From Actinomycetota bacterium (GTDB lineage: Bacteria > Actinomycetota > Geothermincolia > Geothermincolales > RBG-13-55-18): a stretch of DNA of 53,363 nt. Shown here in pieces: positions 8,528 through 15,835 of the stretch. The stretch covers positions 1-53,363 of the forward strand of contig QZKE01000103.1 in assembly GCA_003598015.1 (NCBI GenBank). The letters run 5' to 3'. The notes beneath the pieces were generated by a model. That model did not search any database, had not been told where the DNA came from, and saw only the letters and a list, made by a program, of their open reading frames with translations. Position 1 is the first letter of the stretch. Every line of letters begins with the position of its first letter. The position numbers and the translations under genes are program-made.

Positions 8528-8803
8528 CTACTTCTTGCGCACCGGGAACTGCAGCTCGGTGAGGAGGTCCTCCTCGTTGCGGGTGATGATGAGATCGTTG
8601 TGGAAGATGGCGACCCCGGGACCCATGAGCTCGTAGCCGTTGTCGCCGATCCAGCGCATGAGCTTGAGCTGGGAGTCCTGGACTCCCGAATGGGGCCCCT
8701 TGTGCACCAGGAAGGCCACCTCCTGGGCGGGTACGCTCTTCACGCCGGCCTCTCCGGTCTCGGCCATCTCCTTGATCTCCTGTGGTGGCTCCAGCGGTTT
8801 CAT
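8528..8803 (-). CDS. Stand-alone GyrI-like ligand-binding domain protein
   Basis: This 91-residue protein contains only a GyrI/AraC-effector-binding-like fold. Features are AFLVHKGPHSGVQDSQLKLM (the conserved KG-P/H turn and following helix), GYELMGPGVAIFHND, and a C-terminal strand ELQFPVRKK with the typical hydrophobic-P-hydrophobic end. There is no DNA-binding domain. Such stand-alone domains bind small hydrophobic or cationic molecules in the cytoplasm, and some hydrolyse them. The ATG has GAGGAGGAAGAGAG just upstream. It precedes the glycosidase-like lipoprotein by 63 bp on the same strand and may share its transcript. The ligand is unknown. Confidence 0.65.
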   Translation of the reverse strand: MKPLEPPQEIKEMAETGEAGVKSVPAQEVAFLVHKGPHSGVQDSQLKLMRWIGDNGYELMGPGVAIFHNDLIITRNEEDLLTELQFPVRKK

Positions 8804-9120
8804 CTCTCTTCCTCCTCTTCAAGTATCGCCTGCGGCTGTAAAGGATTCGTTAAGAAACAATTATAAAGGTTGGTCCATTTTCAAGCCGCCCTGGCGCACT
8901 TATAGATGACCATCATCGCTGCAGTTTTCTCTGATCACAAATAAAAAGATCGTGTTTACAGGAAGAGGACCGGGTGTATCCTACAGCAGGTGATAAAGGA
9001 GCCACGCCCGGGCATAGCCTATATAAAAACCCCTGCCCGGGAACCGGGGGTTGGTATGAAGCGCCTGCATCTGCGATGCCCTTTGCCCGGGGAACCAGGT
9101 TTTCCGCGCAGCGGAAAACC

Positions 9121-9153
9121 GTGTTGCGAGGAGCGAAGCGACGCGGCAATCTC
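9121..9153 (+). repeat. Dispersed repeat, GTCATTGCGAGG family (single arm)
   Basis: The sequence GTGTTGCGAGGAGCGAAGC followed by GACGCGGCAATCTC matches the left arm of the element at 2254. It directly follows the hairpin GGTTTTCCGC/GCGGAAAACC; a similar TTTTCCGCGCG string accompanies the copies at 53223 and 53319. Confidence 0.75.
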
Positions 9154-9340
9154 GATTGATAATCCCATTTCGGTTGATTGTGAAGGTATCGCAGCGAGCG
9201 CGCGCAAGTCGAGTTGAGGTTTCTTCCTCCTATCCCGTGTATTGCGCGCCGAGCGAGAACGTTACCATGGTACCCTGGCCCTAAAATACGCTGGCATTCG
9301 ATCACCGCTGCACCGCATTGTTTCCGTCCCGGAGAAACGT

Positions 9341-9410
9341 GACGCTCAAGCGAGGTTGCCTCGTCGCGGACTCCTCGCAATACGCCTCGTCGCAGACGAC
9401 TCGGCTAGCC
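9341..9410 (-). repeat. Dispersed ~65-bp repeat, copy 1 (paired with 23891)
   Basis: On the plus strand this reads ACTCAA/GCTCAAGCG..., then TCGTCGCGGACTCCTCGCAA, then TACGCCTCG and GACGACTCGGC. It is nearly identical to 23891-23960. Read on the minus strand it contains TATTGCGAGGAGTCCGCGAC followed by GAGGCAACC, a divergent member of the GTCATTGCGAGG family. It ends next to the stop codon of the dehydratase-like gene at 9419. Confidence 0.75.
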
Positions 9411-9418
9411 CGGGTACC

Positions 9419-10672
9419 TCAGTGCAGAGATTCCAGGAAGGCCTCCAGGCGCGTGGAGATCTGGCCTTCCTGGTATTCCCGTTCGTCCACGCAGTCCCCG
9501 TCCAGGATAAGGGTGGGAATGCCCTTTTCCTGCAGGGCTCGCTTCACCAGCATGGCCCCGCCGCAACTCTGCCGGCATCCCCAGTGGTTGAAATGGATGG
9601 CACCATCGATGCGGTATTCCTCGGCCAGGGAGGCGAGGTAGGATGCCCGCCTCTCCACCGGGCCCACCAGGAAATGGCCGCCTATCTTGGCGGCGAGGGA
9701 GGTGAAGGGATCCCGCGGATCCATGGGTTCCCAGCAGGAATGGGTGTATTCTTCGCACACCAGGCGTGCGCCGTGGCGCTCGATGGTGTCGAAAAGGCCC
9801 TGAGAATACCACGGTTTGAGGTGCATCCACATCAGCCTTATGGCGTCTCCGCCCGCACACCCCCGCTGCCTCAGCTCCTCGGCCAGGAGGCGGTAGTAAT
9901 CTCTCCCCGCACGCGAACCCATGCTGCCGGCCAGGACGCTGATGCCACCCATGGCGTCCTTGCCGTCCAGAGTGCAATCGTCGCGCTTGCGTATCTCCTC
10001 GACCTCCCGCAGGTGAGTAAGGGCCTGATTGGAGAGGTCGATGGCCTCGGCCAGGCCTTTCATCGTGCGCGAGCCGCTGTATCCGGAGAGCACGGCCATG
10101 ACTTCCGCCGCTTCCTCGAGCTGCGCGGCCAACAGGGATCGCTCTCCATCACGTCCAGGTAGAGGGATGTCGATGACCATCTCTGGAGAGCCGTAGATAT
10201 CGGAAGCATAAGCGAAGGACAGCGGAGCCGAATCGCAGGGGTAGTTGACGGCGAGCAGCAAGTCCGGACGGGGCATGAATCCGTCGACCGCGCAGCCCAG
10301 CATGCAGCGGTGATATGAGCATGCGTCCTGGGAGAAGCCCACCTCCGTTGCACGGTCGATGAAACGGGGCGCCAAGCCCGCCGAGGCCACCACCGCCGCG
10401 GCCATCTCGGGATAAAAGGGAGTGCAGCCCAGTCCAATGACCAGTTCGCAGGGGACCAGGAGATTGCACCAGACAACGGGACCGCGCCCCAGGTAGGCGT
10501 CACGACTGCTCTTGAGGAAATAGGCGAGGGATACGCGGTCGGCCTTCCACTGCGGGCGGTTCAGGGGGGAACGGGCCAGGCTCTCCGCCGCCTTCCAGAA
10601 TACCTTGGAGTGTACCGTTGAAGGGGTGAGCCGGTCTATAAAAAGGTCCCTGACGTCCTCGACCAGGCCCAT
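9419..10672 (-). CDS. 2-hydroxyacyl-CoA dehydratase family subunit (HgdB/BcrC-like)
   Basis: The 417-residue protein has the repeated Rossmann-like layout of 2-hydroxyacyl-CoA dehydratase and benzoyl-CoA reductase subunits. Cysteines that could ligate a [4Fe-4S] cluster lie in CSYHRCMLGCAVDG, LLAVNYPCDSAPL and HFNHWGCRQSCGGAML. The C-terminus (GIPTLILDGDCVDEREYQEG, then QISTRLEAFLESL) is diagnostic for the HgdB/BcrC/BadD group. It lies 27 bp downstream of a second, related subunit (10700), so the two form an operon and probably a heterodimer. Known relatives perform radical dehydration of 2-hydroxyacyl-CoA or ring reduction, powered by an ATP-dependent activase (HgdC). No activase gene is in this window. 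The substrate cannot be read from sequence. Confidence 0.85.
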   Translation of the reverse strand: MGLVEDVRDLFIDRLTPSTVHSKVFWKAAESLARSPLNRPQWKADRVSLAYFLKSSRDAYLGRGPVVWCNLLVPCELVIGLGCTPFYPEMAAAVVASAGLAPRFIDRATEVGFSQDACSYHRCMLGCAVDGFMPRPDLLLAVNYPCDSAPLSFAYASDIYGSPEMVIDIPLPGRDGERSLLAAQLEEAAEVMAVLSGYSGSRTMKGLAEAIDLSNQALTHLREVEEIRKRDDCTLDGKDAMGGISVLAGSMGSRAGRDYYRLLAEELRQRGCAGGDAIRLMWMHLKPWYSQGLFDTIERHGARLVCEEYTHSCWEPMDPRDPFTSLAAKIGGHFLVGPVERRASYLASLAEEYRIDGAIHFNHWGCRQSCGGAMLVKRALQEKGIPTLILDGDCVDEREYQEGQISTRLEAFLESLH

Positions 10673-10699
10673 GTCGTACCTCCTTCAAGCCCTCTTATC

Positions 10700-11698
10700 T
10701 CACAGCATCTCCAGGAAAGCCTCCACGCGCGTGAGCAGTTGCCCCACGTGCCCGTCGGCGTAATCGCTCTCCAGGCGCAGCAGAGGGATGCCCTCGCGTT
10801 GCAGTCTCTTCTGTATGCGCGGAAAATCGTACAGGTAGGAATCGCAGAATTTCAACGACGCGTAGATAACCCCCTTCGCGCCCACCGCTTCAACGCTCTC
10901 CACCAGCAGGTCCTGGCGGCGATCGGCTTCGGACATCCTGGCGCAGGGATGGCGGTCCAGGTAGCTGTGGGCCAGGGATGCCAGAATACCGTCCAGGTCG
11001 TCTCCCCGGGGGAGGGTGGAGGAGGAGAAAGCGCGGTCGCCGTTGCAGAGGTCGATCCAGGCCACGCGCGCGCCGGCGCGGTCCAGGCTGCGCACCAGGC
11101 CGGCGGGGTTGAGCAGGTTCCCGGTAAGCAGCACGGGAACGCCGCGTTCGCCGCCGCCCCCCGCCGCTGCCGGCAGGGTGGCGTGCAGGGGCAGGGTATG
11201 CGACGCCATGGCCAGGCGCAGGCGCGCCTCTCCGTACACTCCCTCGGCGGCGCTGACATAGGCAAGCCGGCGTTCCTCCCTCTCGCGCGCGGCCTCTACC
11301 AGGTCGTGAGCGGTCACTTCCCTCCCCCATGCGCCCGCAAGTTCCCGTACGAGGTTGCGGTATTCACACGCAAGCAACTCTTCGCTCCCGCTCCCCGTGT
11401 TGCGCGGCAGATCCACGAGATAGACGAAATCATCCCGGAAGCGGTCCCTCCAGGCGTCGTAGAGACGGCGCATGCCGTCGCAGGAGTTGACGAATACGGC
11501 GTGGTGAGGCCCGTTCTCGGCGATGGCCACCGCCAGGCAGGCGCGTACATAGGGGCAGATGGCCGGGTGGAGGAAGATGTCGGCGGACTCGAGGGATGCA
11601 GGATCCCCGAAGCGCCGCTCGGGGGTGAGACCCGCTGCATCCAGTATCTCCAGCGGCGTGTAGGTACAGAACCAGGCTACGTTGTTATCTTCGCGCAT
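10700..11698 (-). CDS. 2-hydroxyacyl-CoA dehydratase family subunit, partner
   Basis: The protein is about 332 residues and is the upstream partner of the 9419 gene. It starts MREDNNVAWFCTYTPLEILD, with the family's N-terminal CTYTP/E motif. It continues with AVFVNSCDGMRRLYDAW (Cys before the helix) and ends SLKFCDSYLYDFPRIQKRL followed by GIPLLRLESDYADGHVGQL, again the HgdB-type C-terminus. Cysteines in CTYT, SCDG and KFCD are the likely cluster ligands. ATG 11698 is preferred because the alignable part begins there; AAGGAG lies 13 bases upstream and GGGAG closer. A GTG at 11734 in frame is possible. Divergent rubredoxin and FprA genes lie upstream, which fits an oxygen-sensitive enzyme in an anaerobe. 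Confidence 0.83.
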   Translation of the reverse strand: MREDNNVAWFCTYTPLEILDAAGLTPERRFGDPASLESADIFLHPAICPYVRACLAVAIAENGPHHAVFVNSCDGMRRLYDAWRDRFRDDFVYLVDLPRNTGSGSEELLACEYRNLVRELAGAWGREVTAHDLVEAAREREERRLAYVSAAEGVYGEARLRLAMASHTLPLHATLPAAAGGGGERGVPVLLTGNLLNPAGLVRSLDRAGARVAWIDLCNGDRAFSSSTLPRGDDLDGILASLAHSYLDRHPCARMSEADRRQDLLVESVEAVGAKGVIYASLKFCDSYLYDFPRIQKRLQREGIPLLRLESDYADGHVGQLLTRVEAFLEML

Positions 11699-11885
11699 GC
11701 TCCCGTCCCCGTCTCCTTCCCGGTGCTCCCCCACCGCATGCTTCGTGATCCGCGACCCGGATCATGCTGCGCGAGGCTCCGACCATATACCCTGATACGC
11801 GGCCCTCGCGCCGCGGGTCCATGATGGCCATCAAGGCCACCTACATTCTAGCGGTATATTTTCAGTGTTGCGGGTATATTATAGA

Positions 11886-11903
11886 AAACCGCTTCTGCGG
11901 TTT
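11886..11903. promoter_or_regulatory. Leader hairpin upstream of rubredoxin
   Basis: AAACCGC-TTCT-GCGGTTT forms a 7-bp stem-loop 38 bp before the rubredoxin start, just after the A/T-rich TATATTATAG (11875-11884). It may be a leader structure or a weak terminator. The 243-bp divergent region holds the control signals for both flanking operons, but I see no complete -35/-10 pair. Confidence 0.35.
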
Positions 11904-11941
11904 GGTTACTGGCCACCTGCGAGAGAAGGAGGAACGGAGGA

Positions 11942-12100
11942 ATGGACAAGTACGAATGCACCATCTGCGGCTATATCTACGATCCGGACAAAGGCGATCC
12001 CGAGGGCGGCATAGAGCCGGGGACTTCCTTCGAGGATCTACCAGACGATTGGGTCTGCCCGCAGTGCGGCGCGGATAAGGACATGTTCGAGAAGATCTAG
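11942..12100 (+). CDS. Rubredoxin
   Basis: A 52-residue protein translates from ATG 11942: it starts [20 protein letters not shown] and ends with the second cysteine pair in [18 protein letters not shown]. The two CxxC knuckles (Cys6/Cys9 and Cys39/Cys42) bind one iron, and the length and spacing are exactly those of classic rubredoxin. A tandem ribosome binding site (GGAGGAACGGAGGA) precedes it. It is followed after 9 bases by FprA, its well-known redox partner. The pair transfers electrons from NAD(P)H or ferredoxin to reduce O2 or NO in the cytoplasm of anaerobes. Confidence 0.97.
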   Translation: MDKYECTICGYIYDPDKGDPEGGIEPGTSFEDLPDDWVCPQCGADKDMFEKI

Positions 12101-12109
12101 GAGGACCAC

Positions 12110-13294
12110 ATGCTGCCGGTGAAGATAGGCGGGGGTGTGCATTGGATCGGGGCGCTCGATCCACAACTCCGCGTTTTCGACATCATCATGAAGGCGGACC
12201 ACGGCACCACCTACAACGCATACCTCATCACCGGTGGAGATAAGGTCGCGGTGGTGGACACGGTCAAGGCTCCCTTCTACGAGGAGTACATAGACAACAT
12301 CCGCTCCCTGGTGGATCCCGAGGATATCGCCTACGTGGTAGTGAACCATACCGAACCCGACCACTCGGGGTCACTGGCGCGATTCCTCGAGGATGCCCCC
12401 AACGCCAGGGTGGTGTGCGACCGCCAGTGCAAGAACTTCGTGAAAAACATCCTCAACCGCGACGTGGATCCCATGCTGGTGCAGGACGGCGACACCCTCG
12501 ACCTGGGTGGGGGCATAGAGCTGAGTTTCGTGCATGCCCCCTTCCTGCACTGGCCGGACACCATGTTCACTTATCTCAGAAAGGAAGGCATCCTCTTCCC
12601 CTGCGATTTTCTCGGGGCGCATTACTGCGACGACCGCCTCTTCGACGATCTTATCGACGATTATCATTACGCCTTCGAGTATTACTACCTGGTGATCTTC
12701 CGCCCCTTCAAGAAATACGTCCTGGAGGCCATCGCTAAGATCAAGGACCTGGATATCAAGGTCATCTGTCCCAGCCACGGCCCCATGCTGCGCGCGGATC
12801 CCTGGGCTTGCGTGGAGAAGTACCGGGAGTGGAGCTCGGTGCCCGTTCCGGATGATCAGAAAACGTTGCTGGTCTTCTATGCCAGCGCCTATGGCAATAC
12901 CGCCATGCTGGCCGAGAGGATCGCGGAGGGTGCCCGCTCCGAGGGGGCGAAAGCCTTGGTCATGGATGCGGCCGCGACCGAGCTGGGGGTGATGATCGAC
13001 CGCATCGAGGCCGCGGACGGCATCGCGGTGGGATCCGCCACCATCAATGCCGACGCGGTGGAGCCGGTATGGTATCTCCTCTCCCACCTGGCGACCCTCG
13101 CTCTCAAGGGCAAGGTCGGGGCGGCGTTCGGCTCCTTCGGCTGGAGCGGGGAGGCGCCCAAGCTCATAGCGGAGCGGCTCAAAGGGCTCAAGTTCAAGGT
13201 CGAGGAGGAGCCTTTCCGCGTCAACCTCGTCCCCACCGAGCAGGATCTGGTGGCGGCAGGGGAATACGGTAAGCGTATCGCAAAGGCGTTATAG
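12110..13294 (+). CDS. fprA: Flavodiiron protein (A-type flavoprotein, FprA)
   Basis: The 394-residue protein has an N-terminal metallo-beta-lactamase-like diiron domain (about 1-250) with the ligand motif HTEPDHSGSL, a later HWPDTMFTY and ICPSHGPMLR. A C-terminal flavodoxin domain (about 255-394) starts LLVFYASAYGNTAMLAERIA, the FMN phosphate loop. It has the standard length of class A flavodiiron proteins. These reduce O2 to water and/or NO to N2O, with electrons supplied by the rubredoxin encoded just upstream (9-bp gap, GGAGGACCACA ribosome binding site). The unit is a defence against oxidative or nitrosative stress. O2 versus NO preference cannot be read from the sequence. Confidence 0.96.
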   Translation: MLPVKIGGGVHWIGALDPQLRVFDIIMKADHGTTYNAYLITGGDKVAVVDTVKAPFYEEYIDNIRSLVDPEDIAYVVVNHTEPDHSGSLARFLEDAPNARVVCDRQCKNFVKNILNRDVDPMLVQDGDTLDLGGGIELSFVHAPFLHWPDTMFTYLRKEGILFPCDFLGAHYCDDRLFDDLIDDYHYAFEYYYLVIFRPFKKYVLEAIAKIKDLDIKVICPSHGPMLRADPWACVEKYREWSSVPVPDDQKTLLVFYASAYGNTAMLAERIAEGARSEGAKALVMDAAATELGVMIDRIEAADGIAVGSATINADAVEPVWYLLSHLATLALKGKVGAAFGSFGWSGEAPKLIAERLKGLKFKVEEEPFRVNLVPTEQDLVAAGEYGKRIAKAL

Positions 13295-13320
13295 GCTTGC
13301 TCTTCCTTGTTCTGGTCCCG

Positions 13321-13510
13321 GGTAATGGGAAATGGGGAACAGATTGAAACGTGGGTGGGAGGTAACGGGAAATGGACTGGGGCAGGGAAGTGGAGGCCAG
13401 GGCGGCTGGCCCTGTGAGGTAAGGTCTTGCGTTTTGCCATGCTACGTCTCTGATATCAGCCGGGCCTGGTAGCAAAATGTCAAGACCTGACCCCATTACC
13501 CATTACCTGA
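13321..13510. repeat. REP-like palindromic element, CAAGACCTGACCCC family
   Basis: The core is an imperfect palindrome: AGGTCTTGCGTTTTGCCAT (from 13422) and, 40 bp on, AGCAAAATGTCAAGACCTGA then CCCCATTACCCATTACCTGA. The left flank repeats pieces seen in other copies (GGTAATGGGAAATGGGGAAC, ACGTGGGTGGGAGGTAACGG). Relatives lie at 15710, 18234, 18383, 18519, 31782, 38666, 41862, 43952 and 45272. This copy sits between the convergent fprA and lipoprotein genes. Confidence 0.8.
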
Positions 13511-13549
13511 TACCAGCACCCATGTGTAACCGGTGAATGGAATACCCTG

Positions 13550-13876
13550 CTACTGGCCGTGTACGGAGCAGGTGACGGTGCTGCCCTGAAGCGTGTAGGT
13601 GCCTCCGGAAGGGCAGGCCGGCACGCTTTGCAGGTACCCCGGGACGAGCTGCTGTATGGAAGTCGGGTACGTTCCCTCCATGCCGTAATACTGCTGCGCC
13701 GCCGCCGCGATCGTCTTGCGGTTGGCCGCGCAGGTAGCCGCCTCGGCCTGTCCCACCGGCCCGCCTCCCCCTGACTCGCCGTCGCTGGGAGAAGTGGCGT
13801 CGGCGCCCCCGCCGCAACCGACGAAGACCACGACTAGAAGGATGAGAAGAAGAGATAGGACAAACAAACGTTTCAT
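13550..13876 (-). CDS. Lipoprotein with type IV pilin-like C-terminal domain
   Basis: The 108-residue protein has a lipoprotein signal peptide (MKRLFVLSLLLILLVVVFVG followed by the lipobox Cys at 21) and a Gly/Ser-rich linker. A compact domain follows, reading CAANRKTIAAAAQQYYGMEG, then TYPTSIQQLVPGYLQSVPAC and PSGGTYTL. That pattern (N.RTI..A...Y....G.YPTS...LVP.YL..VP.CPSGGTY) is the C-terminal part of ComGC/GspG-like pseudopilins, including the CPSGG turn. The hydrophobic prepilin helix with its Glu5 is absent, so it cannot be a normal pilin subunit; the globular part seems to have been placed on a lipid anchor. AAGGAGTCCGGC precedes the ATG. It stands alone; no pilus genes are in the window. 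Function unknown. Confidence 0.75.
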   Translation of the reverse strand: MKRLFVLSLLLILLVVVFVGCGGGADATSPSDGESGGGGPVGQAEAATCAANRKTIAAAAQQYYGMEGTYPTSIQQLVPGYLQSVPACPSGGTYTLQGSTVTCSVHGQ

Positions 13877-14009
13877 GCCGGACTCCTTCGTTTGTTGCGC
13901 TAACCGTTCGCTATCTATTATCGGTCACATGCAGGCCCGGACTGAACCCTTGCGGCGAGTTAAATGAGTTTCTTGCGTTGCCGCCCGGGCGGGGTAGGGG
14001 AAGGGGTGT

Positions 14010-14324
14010 TTACAGTCCCCCGGTATCCATTTCGCGGATGGCGCGGATGACCATCTTCTTGGCGATCTGGTTCATGATGCTGGGCGGATTCTCCAGTATG
14101 GCTGTGCGCCAGGCGTCCAGGGGGCTGTCCACTTCTTTAAACGCCTCGTAGAGCGTTTCCTGTAGAAGAGCCATGTTGGGCTCGATATAGATCTCGTATA
14201 TCTGTTTCTGGGAACCGGAGAGTTCGTCCAGGTCGCTGCTCAGGACATCGCGGAACTCCTGTTTGATCCGCTTACCGCGGTTCCTCGCGTAATAGTCGTT
14301 TAATTCCTTGAGAAAATCCACCAT
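14010..14324 (-). CDS. Hypothetical protein, 104 aa
   Basis: I do not recognise this family. The protein (MVDFLKELNDYYARNRGKRI at its start) is about 104 residues, all-helical in appearance and charged, with no cysteines, signal peptide or membrane segment. It ends IAKKMVIRAIREMDTGGL. ATG 14324 is chosen because AGGAAG lies nine bases upstream. In-frame ATGs at 14369 and 14420 lack a ribosome binding site and would add a basic Gly-rich stretch. It is divergent from the Fe-S protein gene at 14478, with about 150 bp between starts, so the two may share a control region. Codon use resembles neighbours. Confidence 0.6.
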   Translation of the reverse strand: MVDFLKELNDYYARNRGKRIKQEFRDVLSSDLDELSGSQKQIYEIYIEPNMALLQETLYEAFKEVDSPLDAWRTAILENPPSIMNQIAKKMVIRAIREMDTGGL

Positions 14325-14477
14325 GTAGATTGGCTTCCTTTTCCTGCCACCCCCGCCTTCCTTTATCATATAGACTTCAGAGCTGAAATCAAACGGCGCT
14401 GCGACACCATATGGTATCATTCAGCCAGTATATGAAATCGGATGGTGTGTACACTTGCTTTAGCCAGGGAGGTTGCA

Positions 14478-15545
14478 ATGGGTGACGTCTACGTGGGTCT
14501 CATGAAGCGCATGGACGATTTTCCGGCGGGGGCGCTGGAATCAGAGCATCTCCTGGGCATACTCAGGCTGATCTTCGACGAGGAGGAAGCGGAGCTGGCC
14601 ATTGACCTCCCCTCCAGCCTCGAGGAGCTGAGCTCCATCGCGGAGAGAACCGGCCGGGACCCGCAGGATCTCTACGGGATACTCGAGGGCATGGCTGACA
14701 AGGGCCTGGTTTTCGCGAGGGAAAAGCAGGGGAAGAGATATTACAACCTCCTGCCCCTGGTGCCGGGCATTTTCGAGATGCAGTTCATGAAAGGGGAGAC
14801 CACTCCGCAGAAGAGGAGGATCGCCGAGCTCTTCGATGCGTACTATTACGAGGGATGGGGCGAGACCAGCTGGTCGTCCAAGACGGCACTGGCACGGGTG
14901 ATGGTGGTGGAGGAGGAGATCCCCCGCAGCGAGGAGGTCCTACCCTACGAAAAGGTGAGCGAGTTCATAAAGGACTCCACCTACATGGCCCTGACCACCT
15001 GCTTCTGCCGCCACGAGACCGAGTTGCTGGGTAAGTCATGCGGGGCACCCAAGGACGTATGCATGTGCTTCGGGCCCTTCGCGGAGTTCCTGGTGGAGAG
15101 GGGATTCGCGCAGAAGGCATCACGCCGGGAGATGCTGGACGCGTTGGACCGCGCGGAGAAGGCGGGCCTGGTGCATATCACCGACAATATCCAGGAGAAG
15201 ATCAACTTCATCTGTAACTGCTGCGGCTGCTGCTGCGGTTTCCTGGGCACCATGACCAGGCTGAACATTGCCGGCGCGGTGGCCGCGTCACGCTACCTGG
15301 CGGGCGTGGACCCGGACCTCTGTGACGGATGCGAGACCTGCGTGGACGTCTGCCAGATGAAAGCCCTAACCATGCAGGACGATCTGGCCGTCATCGACGA
15401 GGTCAAGTGCATCGGCTGCGGCCTGTGCGTCTCCAGTTGCCCTTCCGAGGCCATGTCCATGAGGGCTCGCGAGGGATGGGCGGAGCCGGCGGCCAACCTC
15501 GTGGAGCTCGGTGCCGCCTTCCTCAAGGAGCGCGGAAAGCTCTAG
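14478..15545 (+). CDS. 4Fe-4S protein with winged-helix-like N-terminus and Cys-rich centre
   Basis: The 355-residue protein starts MGDVYVGLMKRMDDFPAGAL; GGGAGG lies six bases upstream. Residues about 30-95 look like a winged-helix fold (LPSSLEELSSIAERTGRDPQ, then a wing). The centre has two unusual cysteine clusters: TTCFCRHETELLGKSCG followed by DVCMCFGP, and FICNCCGCCCGFLG. The C-terminus is a regular two-cluster ferredoxin (CDGCETCVDVCQMKAL and CIGCGLCVSSCPSEAM). Similar proteins occur in anaerobes as uncharacterised 4Fe-4S proteins, probably electron carriers or sensors. It is monocistronic with no obvious enzyme partner. The 3' end has a decayed tandem duplication just downstream (15551-15607). 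Exact role unknown. Confidence 0.8.
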   Translation: MGDVYVGLMKRMDDFPAGALESEHLLGILRLIFDEEEAELAIDLPSSLEELSSIAERTGRDPQDLYGILEGMADKGLVFAREKQGKRYYNLLPLVPGIFEMQFMKGETTPQKRRIAELFDAYYYEGWGETSWSSKTALARVMVVEEEIPRSEEVLPYEKVSEFIKDSTYMALTTCFCRHETELLGKSCGAPKDVCMCFGPFAEFLVERGFAQKASRREMLDALDRAEKAGLVHITDNIQEKINFICNCCGCCCGFLGTMTRLNIAGAVAASRYLAGVDPDLCDGCETCVDVCQMKALTMQDDLAVIDEVKCIGCGLCVSSCPSEAMSMRAREGWAEPAANLVELGAAFLKERGKL

Positions 15546-15550
15546 AATCC

Positions 15551-15607
15551 GCCGGCGGCCAGCATCATGGAGCTCGGCGTCATTTTCCGCAGCGCGGCAA
15601 GCTGTGA
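15551..15607 (+). pseudogene. Decayed duplicate of the 3' end of the Fe-S protein gene
   Basis: The last 61 bp of the preceding gene (15485-15545) recur 66 bp downstream in diverged form. Both begin GCCGGCGGCCA, share TGGAGCTCGG, then TTCC.CA, GCGCGG.AAGCT and a stop-like end. The copy is not part of a longer open frame, so it looks like a tandem-duplication remnant. Confidence 0.65.
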
Positions 15608-15709
15608 GGCTCTTGGAAAGTATGCATCAACGTTCCTTAGTCGCAAGGTAGTGGGAGATCAGAGCGTTAGTATCATATCGCGGCTCGCTGTATGCCCCGC
15701 AGGGTAGGG

Positions 15710-15801
15710 TGAGGTCTTGCGTTTTACGGTTCTACCATTTCGAGCATCGGCCAAGCCGGGCACAAGACTGCAAGACCTGACCTTATTTCCCATTACCTGA
15801 G
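15710..15801. repeat. REP-like palindromic element, CAAGACCTGACC family
   Basis: The element has GTGAGGTCTTGCGTTTTACG at the left and GACTGCAAGACCTGACCTTA followed by TTTCCCATTACCTGA at the right, around a central 40 bp. It is the same layout as 13422-13510. It ends about 35 bp before the SDR start codon. The remaining intergenic bases (15608-15709) hold nothing else I can identify. Confidence 0.75.
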
Positions 15802-15835
15802 CCCGACGATGAATAGAGGGCGAGGAGGATCTCCC

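Larger units (their letters stand above)
8804..9418. other. Gene-free interval with hairpins and dispersed repeats
   Basis: No convincing gene is present in these 615 bp. It holds an inverted repeat CCCGGGCA (9007-9014) / TGCCCGGG (9034-9041). It also holds a perfect 10-bp hairpin GGTTTTCCGC/GCGGAAAACC (9098-9120, 3-nt loop) and two members of the GTCATTGCGAGG repeat family listed separately. An A/T-rich stretch around 8925-8960 could hold the promoter for the minus-strand gene at 8803, but no clear hexamers are visible. Confidence 0.6.
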
